From NCBI GenBank assembly GCA_024397935.1, contig CP073743.1:186001-250000 (forward strand): a stretch of 64,000 bases of DNA, in the 5' to 3' direction. This DNA comes from a bacterium SCSIO 12844 (GTDB lineage Bacteria; Pseudomonadota; Gammaproteobacteria; Francisellales; Francisellaceae). Position numbers and translations under genes: made by a program. Under the pieces are notes generated by a model. That model did no database searches. It saw only the letters and a program-made list of their open reading frames with translations, and was not told the DNA's origin. This document shows, piece after piece, positions 8,571 through 18,290 of this stretch; the stretch's first letter is position 1, and each line of letters opens with the position of its first letter.

Positions 8571-9344
8571 TTAATATTGGAAATGTTTTAGGAACTCATC
8601 ATTTTTACCAATTTTACTCATTGCTTCAATACCCAAATCAAGATGCAGATCAGTGTATTTATGATTGGCTTTATGATCAGAGCGACTTGTTTTAACACCT
8701 TCAGGTGTCATTGGTAAATCAGAAACAAGTAATAAAGCACCTCTTGGTATGCGATTGACATGGCCAACAACAAAAAGCGTTGCTGTTTCCATGTCAATAC
8801 CAATAACAGATAATTTTTTGAGGTAATCTTTAAATTTATTATCCCATTCCCATACCCGCCGATTGGTTGTATAAATAACGCCTGTACGATATTCTAACTT
8901 TCGGTGATAAAGCTGTTCTGAAATAAACTTATGTAATTTAAATGAAGGCAGCGCTGGTACTTCTGGTAGCATATAATCATTACTCGTACCATCACCACGC
9001 ACAGCAGCAATTGGTAGGATAAAGTGGCCAATTTCAGTTGATTTCTTAATGCCGCCACACTTACCTAATAAAAGGACAGCTTTTGGGTGAACAGCAGTTA
9101 ATAAATCTAAAATAGTTGCTGTATTTGGTGAACCCATACCAAAGTTAATCATGGTAACACCATCTTTATTAGTCGTTGCCTGCATCGGTAAATTATCACC
9201 ATAGATTTTAGAGTTAAAGCGTTCTGAAAATTGATTTAAATAAGATCTAAAATTGGTTAATAGGATGTAGTCACCAAACTGTTTTAGTGGCATGCCAGTA
9301 TAGCGAGGTAGCCAGTCATTGGCAATTTGTAATTTGGTTTTCAT
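8571..9344 (-). CDS. amn: AMP nucleosidase, short form
   Basis: A 257-residue phosphorylase-superfamily enzyme that splits AMP into adenine and ribose 5-phosphate. Characteristic blocks are NFGMGSPNTATILDLL, LLLGKCGGIKKSTEIGHF, RGDGTSNDYMLPEVPALPS and the substrate-binding GIDMETATLF. It is about half the length of E. coli Amn and lacks its N-terminal regulatory domain, as in the short family found in Bacteroidetes and Francisella-like bacteria. AAGGA precedes the start ATG. It would feed adenine salvage and control of AMP level. Confidence 0.88.
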   Translation of the reverse strand: MKTKLQIANDWLPRYTGMPLKQFGDYILLTNFRSYLNQFSERFNSKIYGDNLPMQATTNKDGVTMINFGMGSPNTATILDLLTAVHPKAVLLLGKCGGIKKSTEIGHFILPIAAVRGDGTSNDYMLPEVPALPSFKLHKFISEQLYHRKLEYRTGVIYTTNRRVWEWDNKFKDYLKKLSVIGIDMETATLFVVGHVNRIPRGALLLVSDLPMTPEGVKTSRSDHKANHKYTDLHLDLGIEAMSKIGKNDEFLKHFQY

Positions 9345-9430
9345 TTGACAAATCCTTGTTTTAATAGTTGTGATTAATGAAAAGCCTTTAACTTTAAGTA
9401 TACTATAAATTATCTTCTGGCAAGAAATCT

Positions 9431-9460
9431 TTGCTTATCTAAAGCGTTTTATGTGATAAT
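9431..9460 (+). promoter_or_regulatory. Candidate promoter of the outer-membrane barrel gene
   Basis: TTGCTT (9431-9436), 18-bp spacer, GATAAT (9455-9460), placing transcription start near 9467 and a leader of about 44 nt. Confidence 0.4.
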
Positions 9461-9510
9461 TCCAAGCAGCTTAAAGATAGAATTTTATCTAAAAATAATG
9501 GAGAGTCATT

Positions 9511-10083
9511 TTGATTAGTATCAAGCGAATCATTTGTATTTGTATCACGCTTAGTTTTATTATCTTACCGTTGAAAAATGCCAGTGCGTTAATTTTTGGT
9601 GGTGGCCCTTATATAGATGTTAACGGTGGCTATGCTTTCTCTGATAGTTTAACGGTTCAAGATGCAGTTAATCAAAAAGATAATGGCTATGGTTTTAACA
9701 TTAATGCTGGCTGGATGATTATTCCATTAGTTGGTATTGAAGCAGGCTTTACCCATTATCCAGATGTAAAATATCGTTATAACGGTAATGACCAAAGTGC
9801 ATCACTTTATGGCTATGATTTAGCAGTTAAAGGTCAAGCACCATTAGCATTTGGGTTTTCTTTGATTGGTAAAGTAGGGATTGGACGCTTGAATCAGTCT
9901 AGCTTTGACTTTACAGGTAATAGCATTGCAAGCCAAAAGGGAAATAATTTATTTTGGGCTGTTGGTTTAAAATATGAGTTAGTTTATGGTTTTTATTCAC
10001 AATTGATGTACCAAGTTAATCAAGGTAGTAGTAATATCCCAACCAGCTCCATGTTAACTTTAGGAATTGGCTATCAACTATAA
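9511..10083 (+). CDS. Outer-membrane beta-barrel protein (OmpA-like barrel fold)
   Basis: A 190-residue exported protein. The signal peptide spans about residues 1-26 (ISIKRIICICITLSFIILPL, then ASA). The mature part alternates polar and aromatic residues as in 8-stranded barrels and ends with an aromatic, hydrophobic strand LTLGIGYQL typical of Bam substrates. There is no peptidoglycan-binding domain. The start is TTG at 9511, preceded by GGAGAG; no ATG is available in frame before the signal peptide. Its exact role is unknown. Confidence 0.75.
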   Translation: MISIKRIICICITLSFIILPLKNASALIFGGGPYIDVNGGYAFSDSLTVQDAVNQKDNGYGFNINAGWMIIPLVGIEAGFTHYPDVKYRYNGNDQSASLYGYDLAVKGQAPLAFGFSLIGKVGIGRLNQSSFDFTGNSIASQKGNNLFWAVGLKYELVYGFYSQLMYQVNQGSSNIPTSSMLTLGIGYQL

Positions 10084-10138
10084 AGCATCATTTCAATATT
10101 TATTTTAAGAATACGGATTAAAATAAGGCAAAATTTAT

Positions 10139-11146
10139 ATGAATATATTAGTAACCGGCTGTTGTGGATTTATTGGTTTTCACTTGACTAAAAAGCGACT
10201 TCAACAGGGTGACCATGTTGTGGGACTAGATAATTTAAATGATTATTATGATGTGTCATTAAAGCAAGCACGCTTTGATATTTTGCAACAATATGAAAAT
10301 TTTAGTTTTGAAAAGATTAATGTAGAAGATCGTGATGCAATGGCTGATTTGTTTAATCGTTATGATTTTAATCGAGTTTGTCATTTAGCAGCACAGGCAG
10401 GTGTTCGTTATTCAATTGAAAATCCAATGAGCTATATCGATTCAAACGTTAATGGCTTTATTACGATTTTAGAAGGTTGTCGTCATAAGAAAATTGAACA
10501 CTTGGTTTATGCTTCAACCAGTTCAGTTTATGGTGCAAATACTAATCAACCATTTACTGAGAAAAAAGGTGTTGACCATCCACTTGCTTTATATGCAGCA
10601 ACTAAGCGTGCTAATGAATTAATGGCACATAGCTATGCAAGTTTATATCAATTACCATCAACTGGGTTACGCTTTTTTACGGTCTATGGGCCATGGGGGC
10701 GTCCTGATATGGCATTATTTTTATTTACTAAAAATATTTTAGAAGATAAACCCATTGATGTGTTTAATTATGGTAAAATGGTCAGAGATTTTACGTATGT
10801 TGATGATATAGTTGAGGGTGTCTCTCGTGCGATTGATCAAGTAGCGACAGCTGATACAAGTTGGGATAGTGATCATCCAAATCCTGCCACAAGCTATGCT
10901 CCTTATCGCATTTATAATATTGGCAATAATAAGCCAACTAAGCTTATGGATTATATTAATGCAGTTGAAGTGGCATTAGATAAAAAAGCCCAATTAAACT
11001 TAATGCCAATGCAAGATGGTGATGTGCCGTCAACTTGTGCAGATGTAAGTCTATTAGAAGCAAATTTAGCTTATCGACCTCAGATGGGTGTTCAAGAAGG
11101 TGTTAGGCGATTTGTTAACTGGTATCGTGAATTTTATCAAGTATAA
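10139..11146 (+). CDS. UDP-glucuronate 4-epimerase-like NAD-dependent epimerase
   Basis: A 335-residue extended short-chain dehydrogenase. The NAD-binding motif reads [11 protein letters not shown] (usual TGxxGFIG), the catalytic residues are YAATKRANE (Tyr-x3-Lys), and [16 protein letters not shown] is the sequence typical of UDP-glucuronate 4-epimerases, which make UDP-galacturonate for capsule, O-antigen or lipid A sugars. No other polysaccharide genes are adjacent, so the destination is unknown. A UDP-glucose 4-epimerase activity cannot be excluded. Confidence 0.82.
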   Translation: MNILVTGCCGFIGFHLTKKRLQQGDHVVGLDNLNDYYDVSLKQARFDILQQYENFSFEKINVEDRDAMADLFNRYDFNRVCHLAAQAGVRYSIENPMSYIDSNVNGFITILEGCRHKKIEHLVYASTSSVYGANTNQPFTEKKGVDHPLALYAATKRANELMAHSYASLYQLPSTGLRFFTVYGPWGRPDMALFLFTKNILEDKPIDVFNYGKMVRDFTYVDDIVEGVSRAIDQVATADTSWDSDHPNPATSYAPYRIYNIGNNKPTKLMDYINAVEVALDKKAQLNLMPMQDGDVPSTCADVSLLEANLAYRPQMGVQEGVRRFVNWYREFYQV

Positions 11147-11185
11147 GCATATGATGCTGAAGCAGTAACGACAGTAGGACAAAAT

Positions 11186-12607
11186 ATGACAGAGACAATA
11201 GATAAGTTATCCATTTATTCTGTAAAGCAATTATTAAATGATAAAGATTTAGTTGGTCATACAGTGACAGTTAGAGGTTGGGTAAGAACAAGACGCGACT
11301 CAAAAGCAGGTATTTCATTTGTTAGTGTCCATGATGGTTCATGCTTTGACCCAATTCAAGCGGTTGTATCGAACACATTAGAAAATTATACGACAGATGT
11401 TTTAAAATTAACTAAAGACTGTGCAGTTGAGGTTACGGGTGAATTAATTCAGTCACAAGGTGGTGGTCAAGCTGTCGAGATTCAAGCTGATAGAGTGAAA
11501 GTATATGGTTGGATCGATAATCCTGAGACTTATCCAGTTTCACCCAAACGTCATACGGTTGAACATTTGCGTCAAAATGCGCATTTACGTGTACGTACAA
11601 ATTTAATTGGCGCTGTTGCCAGAATGCGTCATACCTTAGCGCAAGCTGTACACCGATTCTTAGCAGAAGAAGGTTTTTATTGGGTGAATACACCGATTAT
11701 TACAACCAATGACTGTGAAGGCGCAGGTGAGATGTTTCGCATCTCAACATTAGATTTAGAAAATTTACCACATAATGACCAACAAAAAATTGATTATAGT
11801 GAAGATTTTTTTGGTCGTGAAGTAAGTTTAACTGTCTCTGGACAGCTAAATGTAGAAAGTTATTGCCTTGGTTTATCTAAAGTCTATACCTTTGGGCCAA
11901 CATTTAGAGCAGAAAATTCAAATACCTCACGTCACTTGGCTGAGTTTTGGATGATTGAGCCTGAAGTTGCTTTTGCCAATTTAGATGATATAGCGAACTT
12001 ATCTGAAAAAATGCTTAAATATGTCATTCGTTGTGCATTAGAAGAGCGTTCAGATGATCTGAAATTTTTTAATCAATGGGTAGATAAAGGATTAATTGAG
12101 CGTTTAGAATCAGTCGTTAACCAAGACTTCGTTAAAATGGAATATACACAAGCGATAGAGATATTAAAAGAGTCATCTGAGGCATTTGAATACCCTGTTA
12201 GTTGGGGTTTGGATTTACAATCTGAGCATGAACGTTATTTATGTGAAAAATATGCAAAGTCACCGGTTATTTTAATGAATTATCCAAAAGATATTAAAGC
12301 ATTTTACATGCGGGTGAATGAAGATAATAAAACGGTTGCTGCAATGGATGTATTAGTGCCTGGTATAGGTGAACTCATTGGTGGCAGTCAGCGTGAAGAG
12401 CGATTAATAGAACTTGATCAGCGTTTAGATGAGATGCAAATTGAAAAGGATGCACTTTGGTGGTACCGTGATTTAAGACGCTATGGTACTGTACCACACA
12501 GTGGATTTGGCCTTGGTTTTGAGCGTTTATTAAGTTATATCACATCGGTTAATAATATCCGTGATGTTATACCATTTCCTAGAACGCCAGGTAATGCAGA
12601 ATTTTAA
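11186..12607 (+). CDS. asnS: Asparaginyl-tRNA synthetase
   Basis: A 473-residue class IIb aminoacyl-tRNA synthetase. An N-terminal OB-fold anticodon-binding domain (about 15-110, [14 protein letters not shown]) precedes the catalytic core with motif 2 ([20 protein letters not shown]) and motif 3 ([14 protein letters not shown]). The protein length matches bacterial AsnRS. It charges tRNA-Asn directly, so the organism need not depend on the GatCAB route for Asn-tRNA. It lies 40 bp after the epimerase and 55 bp before mdh. Confidence 0.96.
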   Translation: MTETIDKLSIYSVKQLLNDKDLVGHTVTVRGWVRTRRDSKAGISFVSVHDGSCFDPIQAVVSNTLENYTTDVLKLTKDCAVEVTGELIQSQGGGQAVEIQADRVKVYGWIDNPETYPVSPKRHTVEHLRQNAHLRVRTNLIGAVARMRHTLAQAVHRFLAEEGFYWVNTPIITTNDCEGAGEMFRISTLDLENLPHNDQQKIDYSEDFFGREVSLTVSGQLNVESYCLGLSKVYTFGPTFRAENSNTSRHLAEFWMIEPEVAFANLDDIANLSEKMLKYVIRCALEERSDDLKFFNQWVDKGLIERLESVVNQDFVKMEYTQAIEILKESSEAFEYPVSWGLDLQSEHERYLCEKYAKSPVILMNYPKDIKAFYMRVNEDNKTVAAMDVLVPGIGELIGGSQREERLIELDQRLDEMQIEKDALWWYRDLRRYGTVPHSGFGLGFERLLSYITSVNNIRDVIPFPRTPGNAEF

Positions 12608-12662
12608 TGATTAAATGTTAAAACAAAATCAAATTATCAAATTATCAAATGGGAGAAATAGA

Positions 12663-13646
12663 ATGAATCGAGTCAAAGTCGTTGTTACTGGAGCTGCTGG
12701 TAATATTGGTTATGCCTTATTATTTAGAATTGCATCAGGTCAAATGTTTGGTAGTGATACTGAAGTAGATTTAAGTTTATTAGAGATAGAGCCAGCTATG
12801 GGTGCATTAAAAGGTGTTACCATGGAGCTTGAAGACTGTGCTTTTCCGTTATTAAAAAGTATCCAGTGTTCATTTGATGCAAAAGAAGCCGTTAAAGATG
12901 CCAATTGGGTATTATTAGTTGGTGCAGTTCCTCGTAAAGCTGGGATGGAACGATCTGATCTTCTACAGGTTAATGGTGGTATCTTCAAACCAATGGGGCA
13001 AGCAATTAATGAGTATGCAGCAAGTGATGTTCGTATCTTAGCCGTTGGTAATCCATGTAATACCAATGCATTAATTACAATGGCGAATGCGCCGGATGTG
13101 CCAAGAAATCGTTTCTTTGCTATGACAGCATTAGATGAAAATCGTGCCAAAGCACAGTTAGCACAAAAAGCCAATGTTGATGTAACAAGCGTTACTGAAA
13201 TGGTTATTTGGGGTAATCACTCAGCTACTCAATATCCAGATTTTTATAATGCAAAAATCAATGGTCAAAGTGCAGATAGCGTCATTAATGATGAAGCTTG
13301 GCTTAAAGATGTCTTTATTGAGACTGTTCAAAAGCGAGGCGCAGCCATTATTCAAGCACGTGGTGCATCTTCAGCCGCATCGGCAGCATCAGCTGTGGTT
13401 AATACAGTTTATAACTTGATTTTTGATACTAAAGCGAATGATACTTTTTCAGTTGCACTTTGTTCAGACGGGCAATATGGTGTAGATAAAGGGTTAATTT
13501 TCTCAATGCCATGTCGTACTGTTAATGGTGTTTTAGAAGTTGCTAGTGGCTTTAATCAAAATGCCTTTGGTCAAGAAAAGGTTAATATTACTTTAGAAGA
13601 ATTAAGACAAGAGCGTGATGCAGTCAAAGCATTAGGCTTAATCTAA
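12663..13646 (+). CDS. mdh: Malate dehydrogenase (NAD)
   Basis: A 327-residue cytoplasmic malate dehydrogenase of the long bacterial type (Burkholderia/Francisella-like). It has the Rossmann motif [19 protein letters not shown], the mobile loop with [24 protein letters not shown], the LDENRAK arginine and the catalytic His in [13 protein letters not shown] start at ATG 12663, after GGGAGA, rather than 12615, which would add 16 residues not found in the family. It catalyses the last step of the TCA cycle. Confidence 0.95.
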   Translation: MNRVKVVVTGAAGNIGYALLFRIASGQMFGSDTEVDLSLLEIEPAMGALKGVTMELEDCAFPLLKSIQCSFDAKEAVKDANWVLLVGAVPRKAGMERSDLLQVNGGIFKPMGQAINEYAASDVRILAVGNPCNTNALITMANAPDVPRNRFFAMTALDENRAKAQLAQKANVDVTSVTEMVIWGNHSATQYPDFYNAKINGQSADSVINDEAWLKDVFIETVQKRGAAIIQARGASSAASAASAVVNTVYNLIFDTKANDTFSVALCSDGQYGVDKGLIFSMPCRTVNGVLEVASGFNQNAFGQEKVNITLEELRQERDAVKALGLI

Positions 13647-13734
13647 GTAAATATTTTACAAATAAAATTATAATATCTATTGTTAAAAATACTTTTACAC
13701 ATCTAAGCTTAACGTAATATCAAAGGAATTAAAA

Positions 13735-13764
13735 ATGTTAAACAAGGAGTGTGAAAATGATTAA
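13735..13764 (+). CDS. Possible 9-codon leader ORF overlapping the TRL lipoprotein start
   Basis: ATG at 13735 follows AAAGGA with a suitable gap and encodes MLNKECEND before a TAA at 13762-13764. The ATG of the lipoprotein gene (13757) lies inside it, and the lipoprotein's AAGGAG is within the leader codons. Translation of one could influence the other. This may be chance; there is no comparative evidence here. Confidence 0.3.
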   Translation: MLNKECEND

Positions 13765-14077
13765 AAAACTATTCTTATTAAGTGCTGTTTCTAGCACTGT
13801 ATTACTATCTGGTTGTGCATCTTATTTACCGATGGGACAAATTTATACTGGGGTTCATGGCGCACCAGTGTCAGGACAAATCAATCCAAATGTAGCACCA
13901 GCTAAAGAAGGTAAGGCATGTTCAATTTCTATTCTTGGCTTAGTAGCAGTCGGTGACATGACCGTTGATAGCGCTGCTAAAGAAGGTGGTATTAGCCAAG
14001 TTGCATCAGTTGGCTATACATCACAGAATATTCTCGGTGTTTATGGTAAATATTGCACCATTGTTCATGGTTCATAA
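13757..14077 (+). CDS. TRL-like family lipoprotein
   Basis: A 106-residue lipoprotein. The signal peptide ends in the lipobox LLSGC, so the mature N-terminal Cys (about residue 20) would be lipidated. The mature part reads YTGVHGAP, then GKACSISILGLVAVGD, AAKEGGISQVASV and GKYCTIVHG, the pattern of the TRL-like family, whose function is unknown. The start ATG is 7 nt after AAGGAG; the upstream in-frame GTG at 13751 is too close to that site. Confidence 0.78.
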   Translation: MIKKLFLLSAVSSTVLLSGCASYLPMGQIYTGVHGAPVSGQINPNVAPAKEGKACSISILGLVAVGDMTVDSAAKEGGISQVASVGYTSQNILGVYGKYCTIVHGS

Positions 14078-14081
14078 TAAT

Positions 14082-14900
14082 TTAGTAATCATTAACTGGA
14101 CTTGAGTCATCATCACTGCCACTATTTTTTATAATCCACGGGCATGCAGGATCATTTGATTGGCCATGTAGACAAACAAATGTCAGTTTTTGATTATATT
14201 TTACATAGCCAATAGAGCTAGGGCACTGAATCTCACCATTATTAATTGAACAACGATTGGTAGTTGAAGTAAAGTAAACAGCATATTTACCATTACTTAG
14301 ATTGACTTCTTGAGCGTCAGTTATGCAGTTTTTCTTGATAAGATCACCTGCTATAGTCTCAGCATAGGGATCACCAAGCCCATAAGATGAAAGGCCGGTT
14401 ATAATCGATGGGTCAATGCCAATGGTGACATTAATATTAAAATCACTACCGCTGTTATACTCTGTATTTAAACAATTAGAATCATTACAAGTGGCACTTA
14501 GCATGCTCATTCCATGTTGACTATCGCCAGATTGTGTTGACATTTCAGTATGCCAACCATGCTGCCAGCTGCCATCATGATTCCATTTAATAATCATTGA
14601 ATGATTACAAGATCCAGTTGTAGCTATTTTAAGCTGAAATCTTTTATTTTTATTATAACAGTGTAATCCTGAATTTTTATCGGCAAAAGCGAAAGATTTT
14701 GTCTGATTAGGATCAATGGTAAAAGAATGCATGCCACTATCTGCGCCACTATTAATACAATTATCATAATCATGGGAAATCGTAATACTCTGCTTAAGGT
14801 AATTGGTTATATACATTGTATAATTAGATTGGGCATAAAGTGTATTGATAAACAATAAACTAAACATGGTACATAATATAGCTTTAATTATTTTAGTCAT
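14082..14900 (-). CDS. Exported cysteine-containing protein, function unknown
   Basis: I do not recognise this 272-residue protein. A signal peptide runs to about residue 23 (ending LYAQS). The mature protein has about ten cysteines, many Asn, Ser, Gly and aromatic residues, and an acidic end (SGSDDDSSP). It looks like a secreted, disulfide-bonded beta-rich protein. ATG at 14900 is 9 nt after AGG; an in-frame TTG at 14909 directly touches that AGG and is less likely. It converges with the TRL lipoprotein gene and diverges from the LuxR-type gene, sharing a 233-bp promoter region. Confidence 0.65.
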   Translation of the reverse strand: MTKIIKAILCTMFSLLFINTLYAQSNYTMYITNYLKQSITISHDYDNCINSGADSGMHSFTIDPNQTKSFAFADKNSGLHCYNKNKRFQLKIATTGSCNHSMIIKWNHDGSWQHGWHTEMSTQSGDSQHGMSMLSATCNDSNCLNTEYNSGSDFNINVTIGIDPSIITGLSSYGLGDPYAETIAGDLIKKNCITDAQEVNLSNGKYAVYFTSTTNRCSINNGEIQCPSSIGYVKYNQKLTFVCLHGQSNDPACPWIIKNSGSDDDSSPVNDY

Positions 14901-15021
14901 TTTTTGCAACCTATATATTTTTTAGTTTTAATTTGTTATTGCTAAATTAGATAATATAGACAAGTTTAATAATCAGATATTATCTTGGTCTGTATTTAAC
15001 AGAATAATGGCATAAAGCACA

Positions 15022-15042
15022 ATCTATCAAAATTTGATAGAT
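15022..15042. promoter_or_regulatory. 21-bp perfect palindrome, candidate operator
   Basis: Half-sites ATCTATCAAA and TTTGATAGAT flank a central A at 15032 with no mismatch. It lies about 90 bp upstream of the LuxR-type start and about 120 bp upstream of the divergent exported protein. The length and symmetry suit a dimeric helix-turn-helix regulator; autoregulation by the adjacent LuxR-type protein is the simplest guess. Confidence 0.6.
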
Positions 15043-15080
15043 AGCAATCAAAGTTGCAATTTATATCTGATTATTTTTTA

Positions 15081-15109
15081 TTGATTTTAGTTATATGTTA
15101 TTATAGAAT
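15081..15109 (+). promoter_or_regulatory. Candidate promoter of the LuxR-type gene
   Basis: TTGATT (15081-15086), 17-bp spacer, TAGAAT (15104-15109). The palindrome at 15022-15042 is centred about 84 bp upstream of the predicted start near 15116, a position compatible with activation. Confidence 0.5.
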
Positions 15110-15133
15110 TGCCAATTAAGATAAGGGGTCACT

Positions 15134-15826
15134 ATGATAAATGAACTACTTAAACCAACTGAAATGTATGCATTTATATTAAATGAAGTCAATGAGTTAT
15201 TAATCAAGTATAACTTGCGCTTAAGTCATATCAATATGCGCTCTGGAGAATATAGTGTGCCTTTTGGTGATCGTATATCCAAACAGTTGGAAATACAGCA
15301 TAATAATAGAGTAATGTGTGTTAGAGATTACTTTGACAATAAGATTGTATTTGTATTTGAACTTTTAGATGAACAATATAATATATCATTAAGTAGAAAT
15401 TTTACCTATATATCAAATATGATTATGGTGATCATTGACTATATTTTGGGTCGATATAGTAGTAGTTTTAAAAAAATGGATCAATATTTTGTTGATTTAT
15501 CATCACTTAAGCCACGAATAAATGAAAGTAATTGTTTAGATGCAAATAGTATATGTGATCTTTTTAATCATTTACATGATGATGATTTAGCAATCTTACC
15601 AAAACAACAAAGCCAGGTCGCTTGGTTAACATATCTCGGGCATTCGATTCAACAAATTGCCAATGAAATGGATATTTCTGAACCAACAGTGATTTGTTAT
15701 TTAAATATAATTAAGAAAAAGCTAAAGACACATTCAAAAAAAGGTATTATTAATTGGATTAGAAAGCGACCCTTTATATTAGGTGATGAATATGCTCAGC
15801 AATTTAATGGATTTATTGCAAGCTAA
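15134..15826 (+). CDS. LuxR-type transcriptional regulator
   Basis: A 230-residue protein with a C-terminal LuxR/GerE helix-turn-helix (about 155-212; GHSIQQIANEMDISEPTV is the helix-turn-helix, followed by IIKKKLKTHSKKG). The N-terminal 140 residues do not match a receiver, PAS or acyl-homoserine-lactone domain that I recognise, so the signal is unknown. AAGGGG precedes the start. Its 3' end overlaps the convergent methyltransferase by 4 bp, next to the aryl polyene genes, so control of that cluster is possible but unproven. Confidence 0.75.
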   Translation: MINELLKPTEMYAFILNEVNELLIKYNLRLSHINMRSGEYSVPFGDRISKQLEIQHNNRVMCVRDYFDNKIVFVFELLDEQYNISLSRNFTYISNMIMVIIDYILGRYSSSFKKMDQYFVDLSSLKPRINESNCLDANSICDLFNHLHDDDLAILPKQQSQVAWLTYLGHSIQQIANEMDISEPTVICYLNIIKKKLKTHSKKGIINWIRKRPFILGDEYAQQFNGFIAS

Positions 15827-16941
15827 TTATGCTGTGACTTCTTCTTACAGATTAATAACGTGTGTCCAGGCCCAATTGCATCTTCATCATAATCAATATA
15901 AAGGCCAACTTTATGAATAATATTAATTAAATCTTTTGAATGATACATGCGACTATTGCCATTAGCTAAAGCGGTAAAATAAATTGAAGTACAATTTATT
16001 GCAAATGCTGCAGGTTCAAAAATTTGTCTATCCCAAAATAATTCTAATATGCCAAGCTTTGTATTTTCAGTCATAATTTCAACAATTTTTGTGAGGATTA
16101 TTTTAATTTCTTCAAGTGAAAAACAGTCTAAAAATTGGCTCATCCAGATTAAGTCAAATGCGTAATTAAAAGGTAGTTTCACTTGTGGGCCTAGTAAGTT
16201 AACTGCAAAGCTTAAAAAACGTTTTTCAAATCCATGGCTTTTAATATTATTGTTGGCAACGACTAATTGTGCTTCTAAATCAGCAATTGTAACAATGACA
16301 TCTTTATCATACTTAAGACATTCAATAGCCCATTTTCCGGTGTTTCCACCAACATCAAGTAAAGTCTTTGGTTTATTATTGGTTTTAAAGATCATTGGCA
16401 ATAATGCTTTAAATGATTTATCAGAATAATAATGATCAAAATTAAACCAGCTCTTTTGTGCTTTTTCTGGCAATTTTGTTAATAATGGATAAATGCTAGA
16501 TGCAGTTTCATCAAAAACTTTTAAGCCTTTAGCTTTCCCTGTTTTAATCGATTCAGTTAAGTGAAATAGGCCTTCATAACAAAGATATTGGTTAAAATCC
16601 AAATTCACTCGAACCATTTGATCAGATAATAACATCATACCAATTTTATCTAATATATAATGATTATTTTTTTCATCTAACCAAACAATATGCGCACTTA
16701 AAGCGGCATCTAATAATACACCCACACCATAATCACTTAATTTGAGTGATTTAGCAATTTCCTTAACTGATAAACCGACTTCACCTGCATCACTTAACTT
16801 TTGTAGAATACCAAGTTCAACTAATGCAATACTTACCTGGAATATCATCGGTGAAAATGCGATTTTTAACGCTTCAAATTTAGCTTTATAAGCAGAAATA
16901 TCATGTGGTTGATTATAGTATTGATTTTTTGTATTGGTCAT
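15823..16941 (-). CDS. SAM-dependent O-methyltransferase of the aryl polyene cluster (ApeB-like)
   Basis: A 372-residue methyltransferase of the dimerising O-methyltransferase type. An N-terminal winged-helix dimerisation domain (about 25-105, VSIALVELGILQKLSD) precedes the SAM-binding Rossmann domain with LLDVGGNTGKWAIECLK and LIWMSQFLDCFSLEEI. Such enzymes accompany aryl polyene and related pigment clusters, where they are thought to methylate the aryl head. It is cotranscribed with the lipoprotein at 16956, divergent from apeC. An unrelated substrate remains possible. Confidence 0.75.
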   Translation of the reverse strand: MTNTKNQYYNQPHDISAYKAKFEALKIAFSPMIFQVSIALVELGILQKLSDAGEVGLSVKEIAKSLKLSDYGVGVLLDAALSAHIVWLDEKNNHYILDKIGMMLLSDQMVRVNLDFNQYLCYEGLFHLTESIKTGKAKGLKVFDETASSIYPLLTKLPEKAQKSWFNFDHYYSDKSFKALLPMIFKTNNKPKTLLDVGGNTGKWAIECLKYDKDVIVTIADLEAQLVVANNNIKSHGFEKRFLSFAVNLLGPQVKLPFNYAFDLIWMSQFLDCFSLEEIKIILTKIVEIMTENTKLGILELFWDRQIFEPAAFAINCTSIYFTALANGNSRMYHSKDLINIIHKVGLYIDYDEDAIGPGHTLLICKKKSQHN

Positions 16942-16955
16942 TGAAAGAGAAGCCT

Positions 16956-17366
16956 TTACTCGTTCGTTGGTATTTGATTAAATTCTGATTGGATATCTTT
17001 ATTTAAATTTCTTACCCAACGGTTATAGTTATAATGGATCATATTACCATCAGCATCCAAATTTTTACTCGAAGCATAAATTAATGAGTATTGTTTAGTT
17101 GAATATGGAATATCAACTACTGCAACATGGCTGTGTGATGTATAAGTTGCTTGTAACTTATTTGAATTAACTTCTGTTACTACCCATTTGCGTTTCTCAG
17201 CACCTTGAGTAATTGCTTGTTTAACTTGGGCCATACTTAATTCAACAGGTATATTCTGCTGGTTGTAGTTGGTTATTGGTTGTATGCGTGAGCAGGCAGT
17301 TAATAAGATGCCAGCAATTAAAATAATACTTAACTGAAAGACTTTTTGTTTGAATAGTCCTTGCAT
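16956..17366 (-). CDS. Small lipoprotein at the start of the aryl polyene cluster
   Basis: A 136-residue lipoprotein with a signal peptide ending in the lipobox LLTAC. The mature part contains MAQVKQAITQGAEKRKWVV, SNKLQATYTSHSHVAVVDIPY, then a C-terminal tail. This resembles small lipoproteins that open many aryl polyene clusters (ApeA position); function is unknown. The second ATG (17366) is 9 nt from AAGGA, the first (17372) only 3 nt, so the second is preferred. It lies 14 bp upstream of the methyltransferase, same strand. Confidence 0.68.
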   Translation of the reverse strand: MQGLFKQKVFQLSIILIAGILLTACSRIQPITNYNQQNIPVELSMAQVKQAITQGAEKRKWVVTEVNSNKLQATYTSHSHVAVVDIPYSTKQYSLIYASSKNLDADGNMIHYNYNRWVRNLNKDIQSEFNQIPTNE

Positions 17367-17454
17367 GATCATGAATCCTTCTCGATTTAAAGCGATTAGT
17401 AGGCCATAGAATAAAACAAAATTTAATCTACGTCTCTAGTTTCGTATTTATTTA

Positions 17455-17482
17455 TTGCTATTTTTCGAAAATCTGCTGTAAT
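17455..17482 (+). promoter_or_regulatory. Candidate promoter of the aryl polyene operon
   Basis: TTGCTA (17455-17460), 16-bp spacer, TGTAAT (17477-17482), with a predicted leader of about 80 nt before apeC. The 198-bp divergent region serves both arms of the cluster. The palindrome of 15022 does not recur here. Confidence 0.4.
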
Positions 17483-17570
17483 AGCGATGCATAAGCTTAA
17501 GGAATAAGTTGTATATTTAATGCTAAATTAGTTTGCGTTTTTTGATAAGTTTAAATAGTAGTTGTGTTAT

Positions 17571-18290
17571 ATGTTTAAAAGTAAGTTACAAGTTGTTGAT
17601 AGTCTTTTGCTTATGCCTGATGACTTGCATCAGCATCAAACAATTATTCCAGCACAATATAGAAGACGCTTAAGCCATGTTAGTAAATTAGCTTTAACTG
17701 CGGCATTGATGATAACGGATAAAAATATAAATCAAACGATTGAAACAATCGATTATATTGCCTTTGGTTCTCAACATGGTGAATTAGATAATACGGTCAA
17801 TGTACTAAACTCAATTAGCGATCAAGAAACACTAAGCCCAATGAAATTTTCTTTAGCTGTACATAATGCTACAGCTGGTTTATATACAATTATTAAAAAA
17901 TTAAATAGGCCAGTGACTTCAATTGCAGCAGGGGTAGATACATTTTTGATGACTGTCTTAGATGCAATGAGTTTTTTAAATCAACATAAAAATAAAACTG
18001 CCTTAGTTGTTATCTTTGACCAACGATTAGCAGAATGTTATCAAAACTTAAATATAGCTTATGATTGTGCATATGCTATGACATTACTACTTAAATATTC
18101 AGAGAGAGATGAAGCAAATTTAGGAGTGGATATAGCTTCATGTGAAATTGCTCAAAACGATATGAATGCAAACAAAGTAGATGTAGTGCCTGCAATAGAA
18201 TTTTTTAAGTGGTATCGTAGTGGTTTGGTTAGTCAAGTGTTAGAGCAGTATAGTTTAACTCAAAAGTTTATATGGCAGTTGTGTGTCTAA
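17571..18290 (+). CDS. apeC: ApeC-like beta-ketoacyl synthase homologue (chain-length-factor type)
   Basis: A 239-residue protein covering mainly the N-terminal half of a ketosynthase fold. HNATAGLYTI and SIAAGVDTFLMTVLDAM correspond to the region around the active-site nucleophile, but no Cys-His-His triad is present. In aryl polyene synthesis such a protein pairs with a catalytic ketosynthase (ApeO) as a chain-length factor. No such partner is encoded in this window. I start at ATG 17571; a TTG at 17562 would add three residues. The next gene overlaps the stop (TAATG). Confidence 0.8.
   Translation: MFKSKLQVVDSLLLMPDDLHQHQTIIPAQYRRRLSHVSKLALTAALMITDKNINQTIETIDYIAFGSQHGELDNTVNVLNSISDQETLSPMKFSLAVHNATAGLYTIIKKLNRPVTSIAAGVDTFLMTVLDAMSFLNQHKNKTALVVIFDQRLAECYQNLNIAYDCAYAMTLLLKYSERDEANLGVDIASCEIAQNDMNANKVDVVPAIEFFKWYRSGLVSQVLEQYSLTQKFIWQLCV

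Noticed and set aside
11433-11693. 86-residue minus-strand ORF inside asnS
   Set aside because: Antisense shadow of a conserved synthetase.
12740-13174. 144-residue minus-strand ORF opposite mdh
   Set aside because: Composition is that of an antisense frame of a conserved gene; mdh is complete on the other strand.
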